Below, piece after piece: positions 9,470 to 20,008 of a stretch of DNA of 64,000 nucleotides. Location of the stretch: contig JBGAHL010000024.1 in NCBI GenBank assembly GCA_044226205.1, positions 22,474 to 86,473 on the forward strand, written 5' to 3'. The position numbers were made by a program, and so were the translations under genes. This DNA comes from M3007 sp044226205. GTDB lineage: Bacteria > Bacteroidota > Bacteroidia > Chitinophagales > Saprospiraceae. Under the pieces are notes generated by a model that was given only the letters and a program-made list of their open reading frames with translations, did not search any database and had not been told where the DNA came from. The number at the start of each line of letters is the position of its first letter. Position 1 is the first letter of the stretch.

Positions 9470-10834
9470 ATGACAAACATGAAAATCGTCATCCTCGGCA
9501 ACGGTATTGCCGGCGCCACGGCCGCGCGGTTTATCCGAAAACGCAGCGACGCCGAACTCGTCATGATCTCCGATGAAAGCCTGCAACCCTTTTCCCGCAC
9601 GGCGCTGATGTATGTGTACATGGGGCATATCCCCGAGTCGGCAACGCACTTGTACGAGGACTGGTTTTGGGACAAAAACCGCATCCAGCGCGTATTCGGC
9701 AGGGTGGAAAAAATGGATACGGCGGCTAAAAACCTGAGTCTTGCCGACGGCCGGCAAATCGCTTACGACCGCCTGATCCTTGCCACCGGCTCCCTGCCCA
9801 ACCGCTTCGGATGGCCGGGACAAGACCTCGAAGGCGTGCAGGGGCTTTACCACTTGCAGGACCTCCACGCGATGGAACGCGCCAGCCACTGGCTTGGCGG
9901 CGGGCGGCGGGCGGCGGTGGTCGGCGGCGGACTGATCGGCATTGAAATGGCGGAAATGTTTCATTCCCGACAGATTCCAGTCACCTTTTTGGTGCGCGAA
10001 GCGCGATTTGCCCCCTCGCTTTTGCCCCCCGAAGAAAGCGCCATGGTCGGCCGCGAAATCCGCGAGCACGGCATCGACCTGCGACTCGGCGCCGAACTCG
10101 ACGCCATCCTCGACGATGGGCAGGGGCGCGTCGGCGGCCTGAGGACCCGGCAAGGCGAACGGCTCGACTGCGCTTTCGTCGGCCTGGCTGCCGGCGTGCA
10201 GCCGAATGTGGCCCTTGCCCGGGCCAGCGGCATCGAATGCGGGCAGGGCGTGCTGGTCGATGACTACCTGGCTACCTCGGCGACCGACGTGTTCGCCATC
10301 GGCGACTGTGTGCAATTGCGGCAGCCGGAGCCCGGGCGGCGACCGACAGAGGCGGTCTGGTACACGGCCCGGATGATGGGCCAGACCGTGGCGGCAAGCA
10401 TTTGCGGTGAAAAAACGGCCTACCGGCCGGGGCTTTGGTTCAACTCGGCCAAATTTTTCAACATCGAATACCAGGTGTACGGCAATGTCGGCGGCAGCCT
10501 GCCCGAAGGCGCTGCCAGTCTGTACTGGCAACACCCGGGTGGCAAAAAATCGATTCGCATCCAGTACGACGCCCAAAGCGGCGCGGTGACCGGCTTCCTG
10601 CTCATGGGCGTCCGCTACCGGCACGAAGTGTGCGAACGCTGGATTCTGGAGCGCGCCGGTCTGGCCGAGGTTTTGCCCAGGCTGGCCCTGGCCAATTTCG
10701 ACCCCGAGTTTTATCCGCAACACGAAGGGCATTTGCTCGAAGCGTACCAGCGTCAGACCGGCCTTTCGCTTCGGCCAGTAGCGCGCCGCACAGCCGGCTG
10801 GGCGCGGTATTTTTCAAGTCAAAAGAACCGCTGA
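9470..10834 (+). CDS. FAD/NAD(P)-dependent pyridine nucleotide-disulfide-type oxidoreductase
   Basis: The 454-residue protein has an N-terminal FAD-binding motif (GNGIAG, residues 10-15), a central NAD(P)-binding motif (GGGLIG, about residue 150) and the second FAD contact VFAIGDC. No redox-active CxxxxC disulfide is seen, which places it nearer NADH oxidase, nitrite or rubredoxin reductase-type flavoproteins than thioredoxin reductases. A C-terminal extension of about 130 residues follows the GD motif. It lies between the DUF547 gene (3-bp gap) and a membrane 4Fe-4S protein (3-bp gap). Electron transfer from NAD(P)H to that partner is a reasonable inference. A start at the second ATG (9479) is possible. 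Confidence 0.88.
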   Translation: MTNMKIVILGNGIAGATAARFIRKRSDAELVMISDESLQPFSRTALMYVYMGHIPESATHLYEDWFWDKNRIQRVFGRVEKMDTAAKNLSLADGRQIAYDRLILATGSLPNRFGWPGQDLEGVQGLYHLQDLHAMERASHWLGGGRRAAVVGGGLIGIEMAEMFHSRQIPVTFLVREARFAPSLLPPEESAMVGREIREHGIDLRLGAELDAILDDGQGRVGGLRTRQGERLDCAFVGLAAGVQPNVALARASGIECGQGVLVDDYLATSATDVFAIGDCVQLRQPEPGRRPTEAVWYTARMMGQTVAASICGEKTAYRPGLWFNSAKFFNIEYQVYGNVGGSLPEGAASLYWQHPGGKKSIRIQYDAQSGAVTGFLLMGVRYRHEVCERWILERAGLAEVLPRLALANFDPEFYPQHEGHLLEAYQRQTGLSLRPVARRTAGWARYFSSQKNR

Positions 10835-10837
10835 GCG

Positions 10838-12208
10838 ATGGACGACCGCACTTCAACCAGTTTTTCCCTGGCCAATCCGCACCCTGCGGGCCTCGGCGCG
10901 CGGCAAAAAGCCGCACTCGCACTCGTGGCGCTGGGCGCCCTGCTTTTTGTCGTCGCCTGGGCATCCGGCCCGACCGGGTCGCCGGCCTTGTGGCTCGCGG
11001 CCGCGCTCGGGCTGCTTTCCACCGGTTCGGTCTGGTACGCCATCGAGATGTACCGCAAGGCGCCGCCGGGTATTCACAACAACGGCGCCCTGTTCGGGAG
11101 CCTCGGCAACCGGGGGATCTGGGGCTGGATGCTCGGCGTTTTTATCTCCGGGTTTTACGTTTGTCTGTACTGGTTTCCGTCGTATTTGAACGGATTGATC
11201 AACCTGTTTCACCCGCTGAGCCGCTTTTTGCGAGGTTTCGATGCCGACCAATGGTTTGTGTACGGCAGTTTTTACACGCTGGCGGTCGCGCTCATGGGGG
11301 TAAAGTTTTTGCTCAAATACAGGGGCAACCCTTACCAACAGCTGCGCACGGCCTCGGTGGTATTTTTCCAGTTGATTTTCAGTTTTCTGCTGCCCGCGTG
11401 GATGCAACTGCTGGGTCGGCCGGATTTTTACTTCACCTATTTCTGGCCGCTCAAACCCGAGTATTTGTTTCCCAACAAAATTGCCTGGCTGACGGGCACG
11501 TATCAGCACTGGGGCGTTTTCCTGGTCTTTTGGGGGCTGCTCATGAGTTTCGTCGCCGTGCCCCTGCTCACCTATTTTTTGGGCAAACGCTGGTATTGTT
11601 CCTGGGTGTGCGGCTGCGGCGCGCTGGCTGAAACCGCCGGCGATCCTTTTCGCACCCTGTCGGACAAATCGCTGCGTGCCTGGCGCATTGAAAGGTGGCT
11701 GATTTACAGTGTTTTAGTCTTCGTCGTCCTCACCACTGCGCTGCTCTGGCTCAATTCGTGGCAACAAGGCGCCCTGCTCGGCAGATGGTCGCAGGCTTTT
11801 GCCCAAAGCTACGGATTCCTGATCGGGTCGGTCTTTGCAGGCGTGATCGGCACAGGATTTTATCCTATCCTGGGCAATCGCGGCTGGTGCCGTTTCGGGT
11901 GCCCGCAAGCCGCGATGCTGGGTATTTTGCAAAAATATTTTTCCCGCTTCCGCATCACGACCAACGGCGGTCAGTGTATTTCCTGCGGCAATTGCTCCAC
12001 CTACTGCGAAATGGGCATCGACGTAAAAGCCTACGCCCAGCGGGGGCAAGACATCGTGCGGGCCAGCTGCGTCGGCTGCGGCATCTGCTCGGCCGTGTGT
12101 CCGCGCGGGGTGCTGCGGCTTGAAAACGGCCCCGGGCCGCGCGCAAAAGAACTCCGAACCATCCACGTGCCGCTGGACGAAGTGAAAGTGCTGAACCGTG
12201 GAACTTAA
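10838..12208 (+). CDS. NapH/CcoG-like polytopic membrane 4Fe-4S ferredoxin
   Basis: This 456-residue protein has about seven hydrophobic segments followed by a cytoplasmic ferredoxin module. Two CxxC-like clusters flank the membrane part (Cys254 in CSWVCGCG; Cys351 and Cys355 in CRFGCPQ). Two classical 4Fe-4S motifs follow at Cys380-383-386-390 and Cys411-414-417-421, the last continuing to the usual CP. This resembles NapH, NosR and CcoG-type quinol- or ferredoxin-linked electron carriers. It is translationally coupled to the FAD oxidoreductase, suggesting a membrane electron-transfer pair. The terminal acceptor is not evident. A large inverted repeat lies directly downstream and may act as the 3' hairpin. 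Confidence 0.88.
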   Translation: MDDRTSTSFSLANPHPAGLGARQKAALALVALGALLFVVAWASGPTGSPALWLAAALGLLSTGSVWYAIEMYRKAPPGIHNNGALFGSLGNRGIWGWMLGVFISGFYVCLYWFPSYLNGLINLFHPLSRFLRGFDADQWFVYGSFYTLAVALMGVKFLLKYRGNPYQQLRTASVVFFQLIFSFLLPAWMQLLGRPDFYFTYFWPLKPEYLFPNKIAWLTGTYQHWGVFLVFWGLLMSFVAVPLLTYFLGKRWYCSWVCGCGALAETAGDPFRTLSDKSLRAWRIERWLIYSVLVFVVLTTALLWLNSWQQGALLGRWSQAFAQSYGFLIGSVFAGVIGTGFYPILGNRGWCRFGCPQAAMLGILQKYFSRFRITTNGGQCISCGNCSTYCEMGIDVKAYAQRGQDIVRASCVGCGICSAVCPRGVLRLENGPGPRAKELRTIHVPLDEVKVLNRGT

Positions 12209-12230
12209 ACCGCGTGGAAAATGATTTTTT

Positions 12231-12472
12231 GTAACTGGTTAGGTCAGATATGAACTAAGTCAAACTCTGCCCGCTTCTTTTACCCCACCCCCAGCCCCTC
12301 CTCCCGAGTACTCGGGAAGGGGAGCCGATTGAGCTTAGTATCTTTTCAGTCAACATGCTCTCTAAGAAGCAACAATTTGCGATCTACTCCCCTCCCCGAG
12401 TACTCGGGAGGAGGGGCCGGGGGTGGGGTAAAAGAAGCGGCAATTTCCTTGACTCTCTCACCTAACCAGTAC
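12231..12472. repeat. MITE-like inverted repeat, family A, complete copy
   Basis: Two arms of about 46 bp (12271-12316 and 12395-12440) form a near-perfect inverted repeat with one mismatch. Each contains CCCCACCCCC, a CCCCTCC block and the palindrome CCCGAGTACTCGGG. Outer ends read AACTGGTTAGGT on the left and ACCTAACCAGT on the right. No ORF lies inside. The same unit recurs at 19742 (diverged) and 63787 (one half, almost identical). This looks like a non-autonomous dispersed element. Confidence 0.8.
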
Positions 12473-12496
12473 GATTTTTTCTAAAAAACACACGAC

Positions 12497-12997
12497 ATGC
12501 CGCGCATTCAACTTCGCCCGCTGACGCCCGCCGACCGACCCGAGCTGTCCCGCCTGGTCAACAACAAAAAAATCTGGGACAACCTGCGCGACCGCATCCC
12601 GCACCCGTACACCGAGCGGGACGCCGACGATTTTTTCCGCATGACCGCGCAGGAAAGCCCGCGCCTCAATTTCGCCATCGAATACGAAGGCCGGTACTGC
12701 GGCGGCATCGGCCTGATTCCGGGCGTCGATATTTACCGCCGCGGCGCAGAGATCGGGTACTGGGTCGGCGAGCCCTTTTGGGGCAAGGGTATTGCCACGG
12801 AAGCCGTGCGGCTACTCGTGGCCTACGGGTTCGGCGACTTGGGGCTGATCAGGCTCCAGGCGGGCGTCATGGCGCACAATCCCGGCTCTATGAAAGTGCT
12901 CGAACACAACGGGTTCGAGCTCGAAGGCATTTTTAAAAAAGCGATCCTCAAAAACGGCCTGATCGTGGACGAATACCGCTACGCCCGAACGCTTTGA
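12497..12997 (+). CDS. RimJ/RimL-type GNAT N-acetyltransferase
   Basis: The 166-residue protein matches GNAT acetyltransferases acting on protein or ribosomal N-termini or small amines. The N-terminus reads LRPLTPADRPEL. The acetyl-CoA site is in GYWVGEPFWGKGIATEAVR, with a Q/RxxGxG/A-like turn. Near the end, NPGSMKVLEHNGFELEG is the usual substrate-side helix and strand. The acceptor cannot be inferred. It stands alone after the family A repeat and converges on the kdp histidine kinase gene, with 21 bases between the stop codons. Confidence 0.87.
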   Translation: MPRIQLRPLTPADRPELSRLVNNKKIWDNLRDRIPHPYTERDADDFFRMTAQESPRLNFAIEYEGRYCGGIGLIPGVDIYRRGAEIGYWVGEPFWGKGIATEAVRLLVAYGFGDLGLIRLQAGVMAHNPGSMKVLEHNGFELEGIFKKAILKNGLIVDEYRYARTL

Positions 12998-13018
12998 ACG
13001 CTGTGCAGCAGGTTTTGC

Positions 13019-14728
13019 TCAGGCTTTTTTAAGGACAAACCAGAAGTTGCTGCCCTCGCCGGGTTTGCTTTCCACGCCGATGTCGCCGCCCATAGCCCGC
13101 ACAAATTCGCGGGAAATGGCAAGACCCAGGCCGGTACCGCCGTGCGTCGATCCGGGCGCCTGCGCGTAGCGTTCGAAGATTTTATCCTGCCAGTCGAGGG
13201 GCACGCCCGGCCCGTGGTCGCGTACGCCGAAGCGCAGGGAGTCGCCTTCTGCATCCAGGTTCAATTCGACGGTTTGCCCTTCGGGCGAATGACGGATCGC
13301 GTTGGAAAGCAGGTTGACGAGCACCCACACCGCCTTGTCGGCGTCGGCAAGCACCCGGCCCGAGGGCAGGTGGCCGACCTCGATGGAAATATTTTTGTCG
13401 CGCGCCTGGGTCGCCAGCGCCTGGCAGGCGGTGTCGACGAGGCTTTCAGGGTCGATCGGGGCAATGTTCAGCTGAATGTTGCCCGTCTCGGCCTGAGCCA
13501 GTTTCAGGAGTTCGCCAGTGATGGAAAGCAGGCGGTCGGCATCGCCGTCGATTTGGCTGAGGAGTTGTTTTTGATCGGGGTTGAGCGGGCCGATCCGCTC
13601 GTCGTCGAGCAGGCTGAGCCCCATTTTCAGCGCCGAAATGGGCGTTTTTAATTCGTGCGAAATGGTGGCGATGAAATTGGTTTTGGCGAGGTCCCGTTCG
13701 CGGAAATGGGTGACATTTTTAAGAAAAAAAACCTGCCCGATGGGCTGCCTGGTCGCATCGCGCGCCGTTGCGGGAGCGGAGATGTGGTATTGCTCGGGCT
13801 GGAAATAGGACTCTTTGCCGTCGGCGAAAATTTTGAGCGGTTCCCGCCCTTTTGGGCTTTCGCCGAGGGTCAGCATCGTGCGAAGGAGGTCGTTTTGCAG
13901 GGCAAGGTCGCGGGCGTCTTTTCCAATCAGTTTTTCAGGGGCAAGATGGAGCAAGCCCGAGGCGGCCTGGTTGGCGAACAACACGGTCTGGTGTTCGTCG
14001 AGGCCGATCACGGGGTCGTTCATGGCGCCGATGATGGTCTCCAGCCGTCGTTTTTCAAACATCAGTTTGGCGAGGTTGCTGTGTTCGTAGGCGTCGAGTT
14101 TGGCGGCCAGTTCGTTGAACGCGGCGGCCAGTTCGCCGAACTCGTCCTTCCGGTCGAGCCGCAGGCGCTGGTCGTAATTGCCCTTGGCGATCTCGCGGAT
14201 ACCCGCCGTCAGCTCGCGGATCGGGTTGGCCACGTAGCCGGGGAAATTGAGCAAAAAAATAAATCCGACGAGGATGCAAAACGTGGCAATAATGCCGATC
14301 AGTGCGACCGACCGCTCGGCCGTAAAGCGGGCATGGTCGTTTTTGTGGGCAATGGCTTCGAGGTTGATCTGCGCGATGGTCAGCAGGTTTTGGCGGATGG
14401 CCTTGTAGGCCGTAAGGTCGGAAGGGTCCCGTTTCCAGGCCTCGAAATACCGCGCAAGCGCCTGCGTGGCGTCCTGCTCGCCCGTCTCCGTGATGTTTGC
14501 CTGTTGTTTTTTCAGCGATTCTTCAAACTCCTGCAGACTGGCAGCATCGGCCGGCAGGTTTTCCATGGCCCGCTGCATGTCCTGCACGTATTCCAGACTG
14601 ATGTAGTTGTCTTTCAGGATTTCGCCGGCATCGCCGGCAATGGCATTGATGCGCAGAATGCCCAGGGTGCCGACCAGTACCAGCAGGCCGAAGAAAAGGA
14701 TCAGGGCTAATGTTATTTTTTGCTTCAT
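13019..14728 (-). CDS. membrane sensor histidine kinase of the kdp locus
   Basis: The 569-residue kinase has two membrane helices (about residues 5-25 and 165-190) flanking a periplasmic helical domain. A HAMP linker, a PAS domain, a HisKA domain with phospho-acceptor His358 in SHELKTP, and a HATPase domain with N, G1 (DHGPGVP) and G2 (GTGLGL) boxes follow. It is the last gene of the kdp operon, 32 bases after the KdpD sensor-domain gene. It therefore supplies the kinase half that is fused to the sensor half in canonical KdpD. Its likely partner is the sigma-54 response regulator at the other end of the cluster. The ATG at 14728 gives the natural membrane N-terminus. Confidence 0.9.
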   Translation of the reverse strand: MKQKITLALILFFGLLVLVGTLGILRINAIAGDAGEILKDNYISLEYVQDMQRAMENLPADAASLQEFEESLKKQQANITETGEQDATQALARYFEAWKRDPSDLTAYKAIRQNLLTIAQINLEAIAHKNDHARFTAERSVALIGIIATFCILVGFIFLLNFPGYVANPIRELTAGIREIAKGNYDQRLRLDRKDEFGELAAAFNELAAKLDAYEHSNLAKLMFEKRRLETIIGAMNDPVIGLDEHQTVLFANQAASGLLHLAPEKLIGKDARDLALQNDLLRTMLTLGESPKGREPLKIFADGKESYFQPEQYHISAPATARDATRQPIGQVFFLKNVTHFRERDLAKTNFIATISHELKTPISALKMGLSLLDDERIGPLNPDQKQLLSQIDGDADRLLSITGELLKLAQAETGNIQLNIAPIDPESLVDTACQALATQARDKNISIEVGHLPSGRVLADADKAVWVLVNLLSNAIRHSPEGQTVELNLDAEGDSLRFGVRDHGPGVPLDWQDKIFERYAQAPGSTHGGTGLGLAISREFVRAMGGDIGVESKPGEGSNFWFVLKKA

Positions 14729-14760
14729 GGCAAAACGGACGTAAATGATCAAGGTGCGCG

Positions 14761-15885
14761 CTAACTCAGGATGATGATGTCCACATCCCTGCCACTCAGA
14801 TCTTTCAACAGGCGGTTAAAAACCCCTGTGTTGAGCATGATTCGGGCGAGGCTGAAATGTGGTTTGCCGATACAAAGGGTGGAGATGTTCAGTTCGCCTA
14901 CTTTCTCCAGAATGGCATTGGCCACCGAAGTGTGTTCCAATTGCAGAATTTCCGCCCCCGATTCGAGCGCCAACTGGAGGTTGTTGTGCAAATGCCGCTG
15001 GCGCGCCAAAGGGATTTTGTCGGGGTTTTCAGCCGGGGTGCGCACATACAAAACCCACCAGCGCGCATTGTAATACGCGGCCAGGCGGGCGGTTTTGCGG
15101 ATCACGTGGCGGGCAGTGTCGGCATTGCTGCTGATGCAGGCCAGCATTCTTTCGTGGCGGCCGGCGGCTTTGGGAATCTCCGTTTCCACTTTTCGGCCGA
15201 CGTGCGACGCCGCTTCGTGCAAGGCAAGTTCGCGCAACTGGAGGATGTATTCCGGCTGAAAAAACTGCCTCAATGCCAGTTCCACCTTTTCGGCAGCGTA
15301 AATCTTGCCTTCCCGCAATCGCTGAATCAGCTCCTCGGCGCTGAGGTCGATGTTGATGACCTCGTCGGCCTCGCGCAGCACACTGTCGGGCACCCGCTCG
15401 CGCACCTCCACGCCGGTAATGACGCGCACGTCGTCGTTGAGGCTTTCCAGGTGCTGAATATTGAGAGCCGATATGACGTTGATCCCCGCATCGAGCAGAT
15501 CAAAAACATCCTGCCAGCGTTTGGGATTTTTACTGCCCTCGACGTTGGAGTGCGCCAGCTCGTCCACGATGACCACTTCGGGGCGCAGGTTGAGAATGGC
15601 CTGCAGGTCCATTTCTTCCAGTTCCTTGCCCTTGTAAAAGATTTTCCGCCGGGGGATGAACGGCAAACCGCCGGTCAGCGCCTCGGTTTCTGCCCGTCCG
15701 TGCGTTTCTACGTAGCCGATCTGAACATCCACGCCGTTGCGGCGCAAGGCATGGGCTTCCTGCAACATGCGATAGGTTTTACCCACGCCGGCAGCCATGC
15801 CGAGGTAAAGTTTGAACTTTCCCCGCCGCGAGCGGCGGATCAGGTCGAGGAAGCGTTGCACGCTTTGTTCGCGGTCGGTCGGCAT
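14761..15885 (-). CDS. kdpD: KdpD N-terminal sensor domain protein (kinase-less KdpD with Usp domain)
   Basis: This 374-residue protein is the cytoplasmic N-terminal half of KdpD only. Walker A is GVGKT near residues 33-37 in GMAAGVGKTYRM, and Walker B is VVIVDELAHSN at about 104-114. A universal-stress-protein domain of about 120 residues ends the protein. The four KdpD membrane helices and the kinase core are absent. The stop is clean and a separate histidine kinase gene follows after 32 bases, so this is a split arrangement, not a truncation. In other bacteria this domain binds ATP and cyclic-di-AMP and tunes kinase output; here it would have to act in trans. Confidence 0.92.
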   Translation of the reverse strand: MPTDREQSVQRFLDLIRRSRRGKFKLYLGMAAGVGKTYRMLQEAHALRRNGVDVQIGYVETHGRAETEALTGGLPFIPRRKIFYKGKELEEMDLQAILNLRPEVVIVDELAHSNVEGSKNPKRWQDVFDLLDAGINVISALNIQHLESLNDDVRVITGVEVRERVPDSVLREADEVINIDLSAEELIQRLREGKIYAAEKVELALRQFFQPEYILQLRELALHEAASHVGRKVETEIPKAAGRHERMLACISSNADTARHVIRKTARLAAYYNARWWVLYVRTPAENPDKIPLARQRHLHNNLQLALESGAEILQLEHTSVANAILEKVGELNISTLCIGKPHFSLARIMLNTGVFNRLLKDLSGRDVDIIILS

Positions 15886-15897
15886 GGGTACGAGCGG

Positions 15898-16977
15898 TTA
15901 AAACCAGACTGCCAGGGCGGTCGTCAGTACGGCATTCGAGGGGGTCGGCTGGCCGTCGGCATCGAGGAAAATCCTGTCTTTGCTGTTCCACCATTTGCCT
16001 TCCAGTCGCCACACCGCGTTGCGGTGCAGCTGCACGTCGAGGTTGGCGGAAACGCCGAGCGTTTGAAAGCCGTTGTCGGTGTCCGTGGCGATAATCACCC
16101 CGTCTTTGTCCGAAAAATACTCGCCGCGCACGGCGAGCGTCAGGCGTTCGTCGAGCATGAACCTCCCGATGACGACAGGCGTGTACCAAAAACGGGTATC
16201 GGCGCCTTTGTAACGTGGTTCTTCCCAGCCGGTGTCGAATCCGAGGGTAAGCCCCACGTGGTCGTTGATTTGAAAAATCCCGTAAAAATTGTGAAAAACG
16301 CGGCTGCGCCGTTCGTCGTCGGGTTTGTCTGTCCCGAAAAAGGTACTGCTGTTGAGCAGCAGGCGGGCGTTGGGTTTAAACTGGATTTGCCAGCCACCGG
16401 AAAGGGCCGAGTTGCCCGGCAGCCGCTGGATTCTTTGCCAGCCGTTCAAAACCAGCGCGCTGAACAGCCAGCGGCCATCGGCCGTTGTGTAGCTCAGTTT
16501 TGCGCCCGATTCGTAGTAGGGCGAGTTGTCGGCTGCTATGCTGCGCGTCAGTGTCCAGCAGTCCTTCCCGATCGCGCTTTCAAAGCCGATGTGCGAGCTG
16601 AAAATGCCGGCATCGAGCCACAGGTCCTTCTTTTTGGACAGTTTAAAACCCGCGTTAGCCTCGTATACGTTGCGAAGCGTTGCAGGCTCGGCCGCCAGAT
16701 TGGCGTTGGCGTAGGTGCCGGCCATGAGGGCCAGGTTGGCCCGTACCCGCGCAGCGCTGACCGAACCGCGCAGCAGGGCGAGGTTGATATTGAATTCGTT
16801 GTGTCGGTTGTGCGAGTACACAAACCCCGGGCGGTTGGCATCGGCCGGCTGGCCGAAATCATAGCCGTAGTACGGCTCCACGTATCCGCCAAAACTGAAA
16901 TGCAGGGCGGAAGTATCCACCTGGCCCATTGCCCAAAATGGCAATGCGAGCCAGAGGAACAGCAGTGCTTTTTTCAT
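15898..16977 (-). CDS. outer membrane beta-barrel porin (OmpL/bbp2-like) in the kdp operon
   Basis: The 359-residue protein has a signal peptide (MKKALLFLWLALPFWAMGQ) and alternating amphipathic strands ending in ALAVWF, with a terminal aromatic as in outer-membrane barrels. It resembles the putative beta-barrel porin-2 family of Bacteroidota. It starts 9 bases after kdpC and ends 12 bases before kdpD, so it is transcribed with the potassium pump genes. A role in letting K+ or associated ions cross the outer membrane is an inference from this position. No specificity residues can be named. Confidence 0.86.
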   Translation of the reverse strand: MKKALLFLWLALPFWAMGQVDTSALHFSFGGYVEPYYGYDFGQPADANRPGFVYSHNRHNEFNINLALLRGSVSAARVRANLALMAGTYANANLAAEPATLRNVYEANAGFKLSKKKDLWLDAGIFSSHIGFESAIGKDCWTLTRSIAADNSPYYESGAKLSYTTADGRWLFSALVLNGWQRIQRLPGNSALSGGWQIQFKPNARLLLNSSTFFGTDKPDDERRSRVFHNFYGIFQINDHVGLTLGFDTGWEEPRYKGADTRFWYTPVVIGRFMLDERLTLAVRGEYFSDKDGVIIATDTDNGFQTLGVSANLDVQLHRNAVWRLEGKWWNSKDRIFLDADGQPTPSNAVLTTALAVWF

Positions 16978-16986
16978 AAAAATGGT

Positions 16987-17544
16987 TTAAAAGTTATCGA
17001 GTGCGATGTTCAGCCTTGTGACATTCACACGGGGCCGCCCAAATATACCCAGCCAGGCCGGCTCGGTGTATTGCCGGACAAGTCCCGCGACCTTGTCGGG
17101 TTCCAGGCCGCGCAGGCGGGCAACGCGGTCCACCTGGATCATTGCAGCCTCGGGTGAAAGGTGCGGATCGAGCCCCGAGCCCGAAGCTGTTACCAGTTCG
17201 GCGGGAATTTGCGCACGCGTCACGCCGGGGTGATGGACCAGAAACGTATCGATCCGTCCCTGCACCACCGTCAGGTAATCCTGGTTGGAAGGGCCTTTGT
17301 TGGAGCCGCCCGAGCCCGCGGCATTGTAGCCGACGGCCGAGGGGCGCGACCAGAAATAGCGGTCGTCGGTAAAAGCCTGTCCGACGTTGGCATAAAGGCT
17401 TTGCCCCTTGTAATCGATCCGTTCGGCAAGCCCGCGAGTCGGCAATACCTGGGCAGCCGCCCAAACCCCGAGGGTGTACAAGCCGGAAAAAACCAGCAGC
17501 GATAGCAAAGTCAGGCGTAAAGCCTGGACAATATGGTTGGTCAT
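16987..17544 (-). CDS. kdpC: potassium-transporting ATPase subunit C
   Basis: This 185-residue protein has one N-terminal membrane helix and a periplasmic domain with the KdpC signatures YFWSRPSA, GSGGSNKGPSN and ASGSGLDPHLSPEAA. KdpC stabilises the KdpFABC complex and helps couple ATP use to transport. The ATG at 17544 is chosen because upstream codons run into the family B repeat. It lies downstream of kdpB, separated by that 118-bp hairpin repeat, and is followed by the porin gene after 9 bases. Confidence 0.96.
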   Translation of the reverse strand: MTNHIVQALRLTLLSLLVFSGLYTLGVWAAAQVLPTRGLAERIDYKGQSLYANVGQAFTDDRYFWSRPSAVGYNAAGSGGSNKGPSNQDYLTVVQGRIDTFLVHHPGVTRAQIPAELVTASGSGLDPHLSPEAAMIQVDRVARLRGLEPDKVAGLVRQYTEPAWLGIFGRPRVNVTRLNIALDNF

Positions 17545-17563
17545 GATTTTTTTTCTTTTTTTA

Positions 17564-17682
17564 TAAAAACTTAGGTAGGGGCAGCGCCCCGAGACATATT
17601 TCGGGGCGCTGCCCCTCCTGACCTGTTTTCTCAATCATTTTCTACAAATCTTTCGGGGCGCTGCCCCTGCCTAAGTTTTTAC
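17564..17682. repeat. MITE-like inverted repeat, family B, copy 1 (between kdpB and kdpC)
   Basis: The ends are inverted repeats of about 27 bp containing TAAAAACTTAGG followed by a GGGGCAGCGCCCC core. An inner GGGGCGCTGCCCC arm faces the left core. The copy fills nearly the whole kdpB-kdpC spacer. A longer copy with a perfect 28-bp terminal inverted repeat is at 57052. No coding capacity. Confidence 0.82.
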
Positions 17683-17687
17683 CTTTT

Positions 17688-19730
<2,043 letters not shown>

Positions 19731-19741
19731 GTTAAAAAGTT

Positions 19742-19963
19742 AACTGGTTTGGTCAGAATGATGAAGACACTGCTGCTCGTTAAACCCCACCCCCAACCCC
19801 TCCCCCCGTGGGGAGGGGAGCGGATTGCAAGTTGTTGTTAATCAGTCAATTTGACTGAAAAGGCCCGGTCTGGATCGGCTCCCCTCCCCACGGGGGGAGG
19901 GGCTGGGGGTGGGGCCTGAAAGCGGGGCTAAGTTTCGCACAGCATCATTTCTTTCACCTACTT
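19742..19963. repeat. MITE-like inverted repeat, family A, diverged copy (between kdpA and kdpB)
   Basis: Arms of 37 bp at 19785-19821 and 19878-19914 pair with one mismatch, carrying CCCCACCCCC and a CCCCTCCCC block as in the 12231 copy. The left end AACTGGTTTGGTCAG matches the family A end AACTGGTTAGGTCAG. The loop shares TTGACTGAAAA (inverted) with the other copy. It occupies most of the 278-base kdpA-kdpB spacer; no gene is seen there. Confidence 0.78.
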
Positions 19964-20008
19964 GAAAAATTGATTCGTGTGGGCAATGTCGGCTCGCAGC
20001 GCTCCTGC

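Noticed and set aside
14761..15885. kdpD truncated by a frameshift or deletion
   Set aside because: The stop is clean, the Usp domain is complete and a separate kinase gene follows; the split is an arrangement, not damage.
14857..17157. Plus-strand open frame of 766 codons across kdpD, porin and kdpC
   Set aside because: It spans three genes with clear family motifs on the other strand and has no domain of its own.
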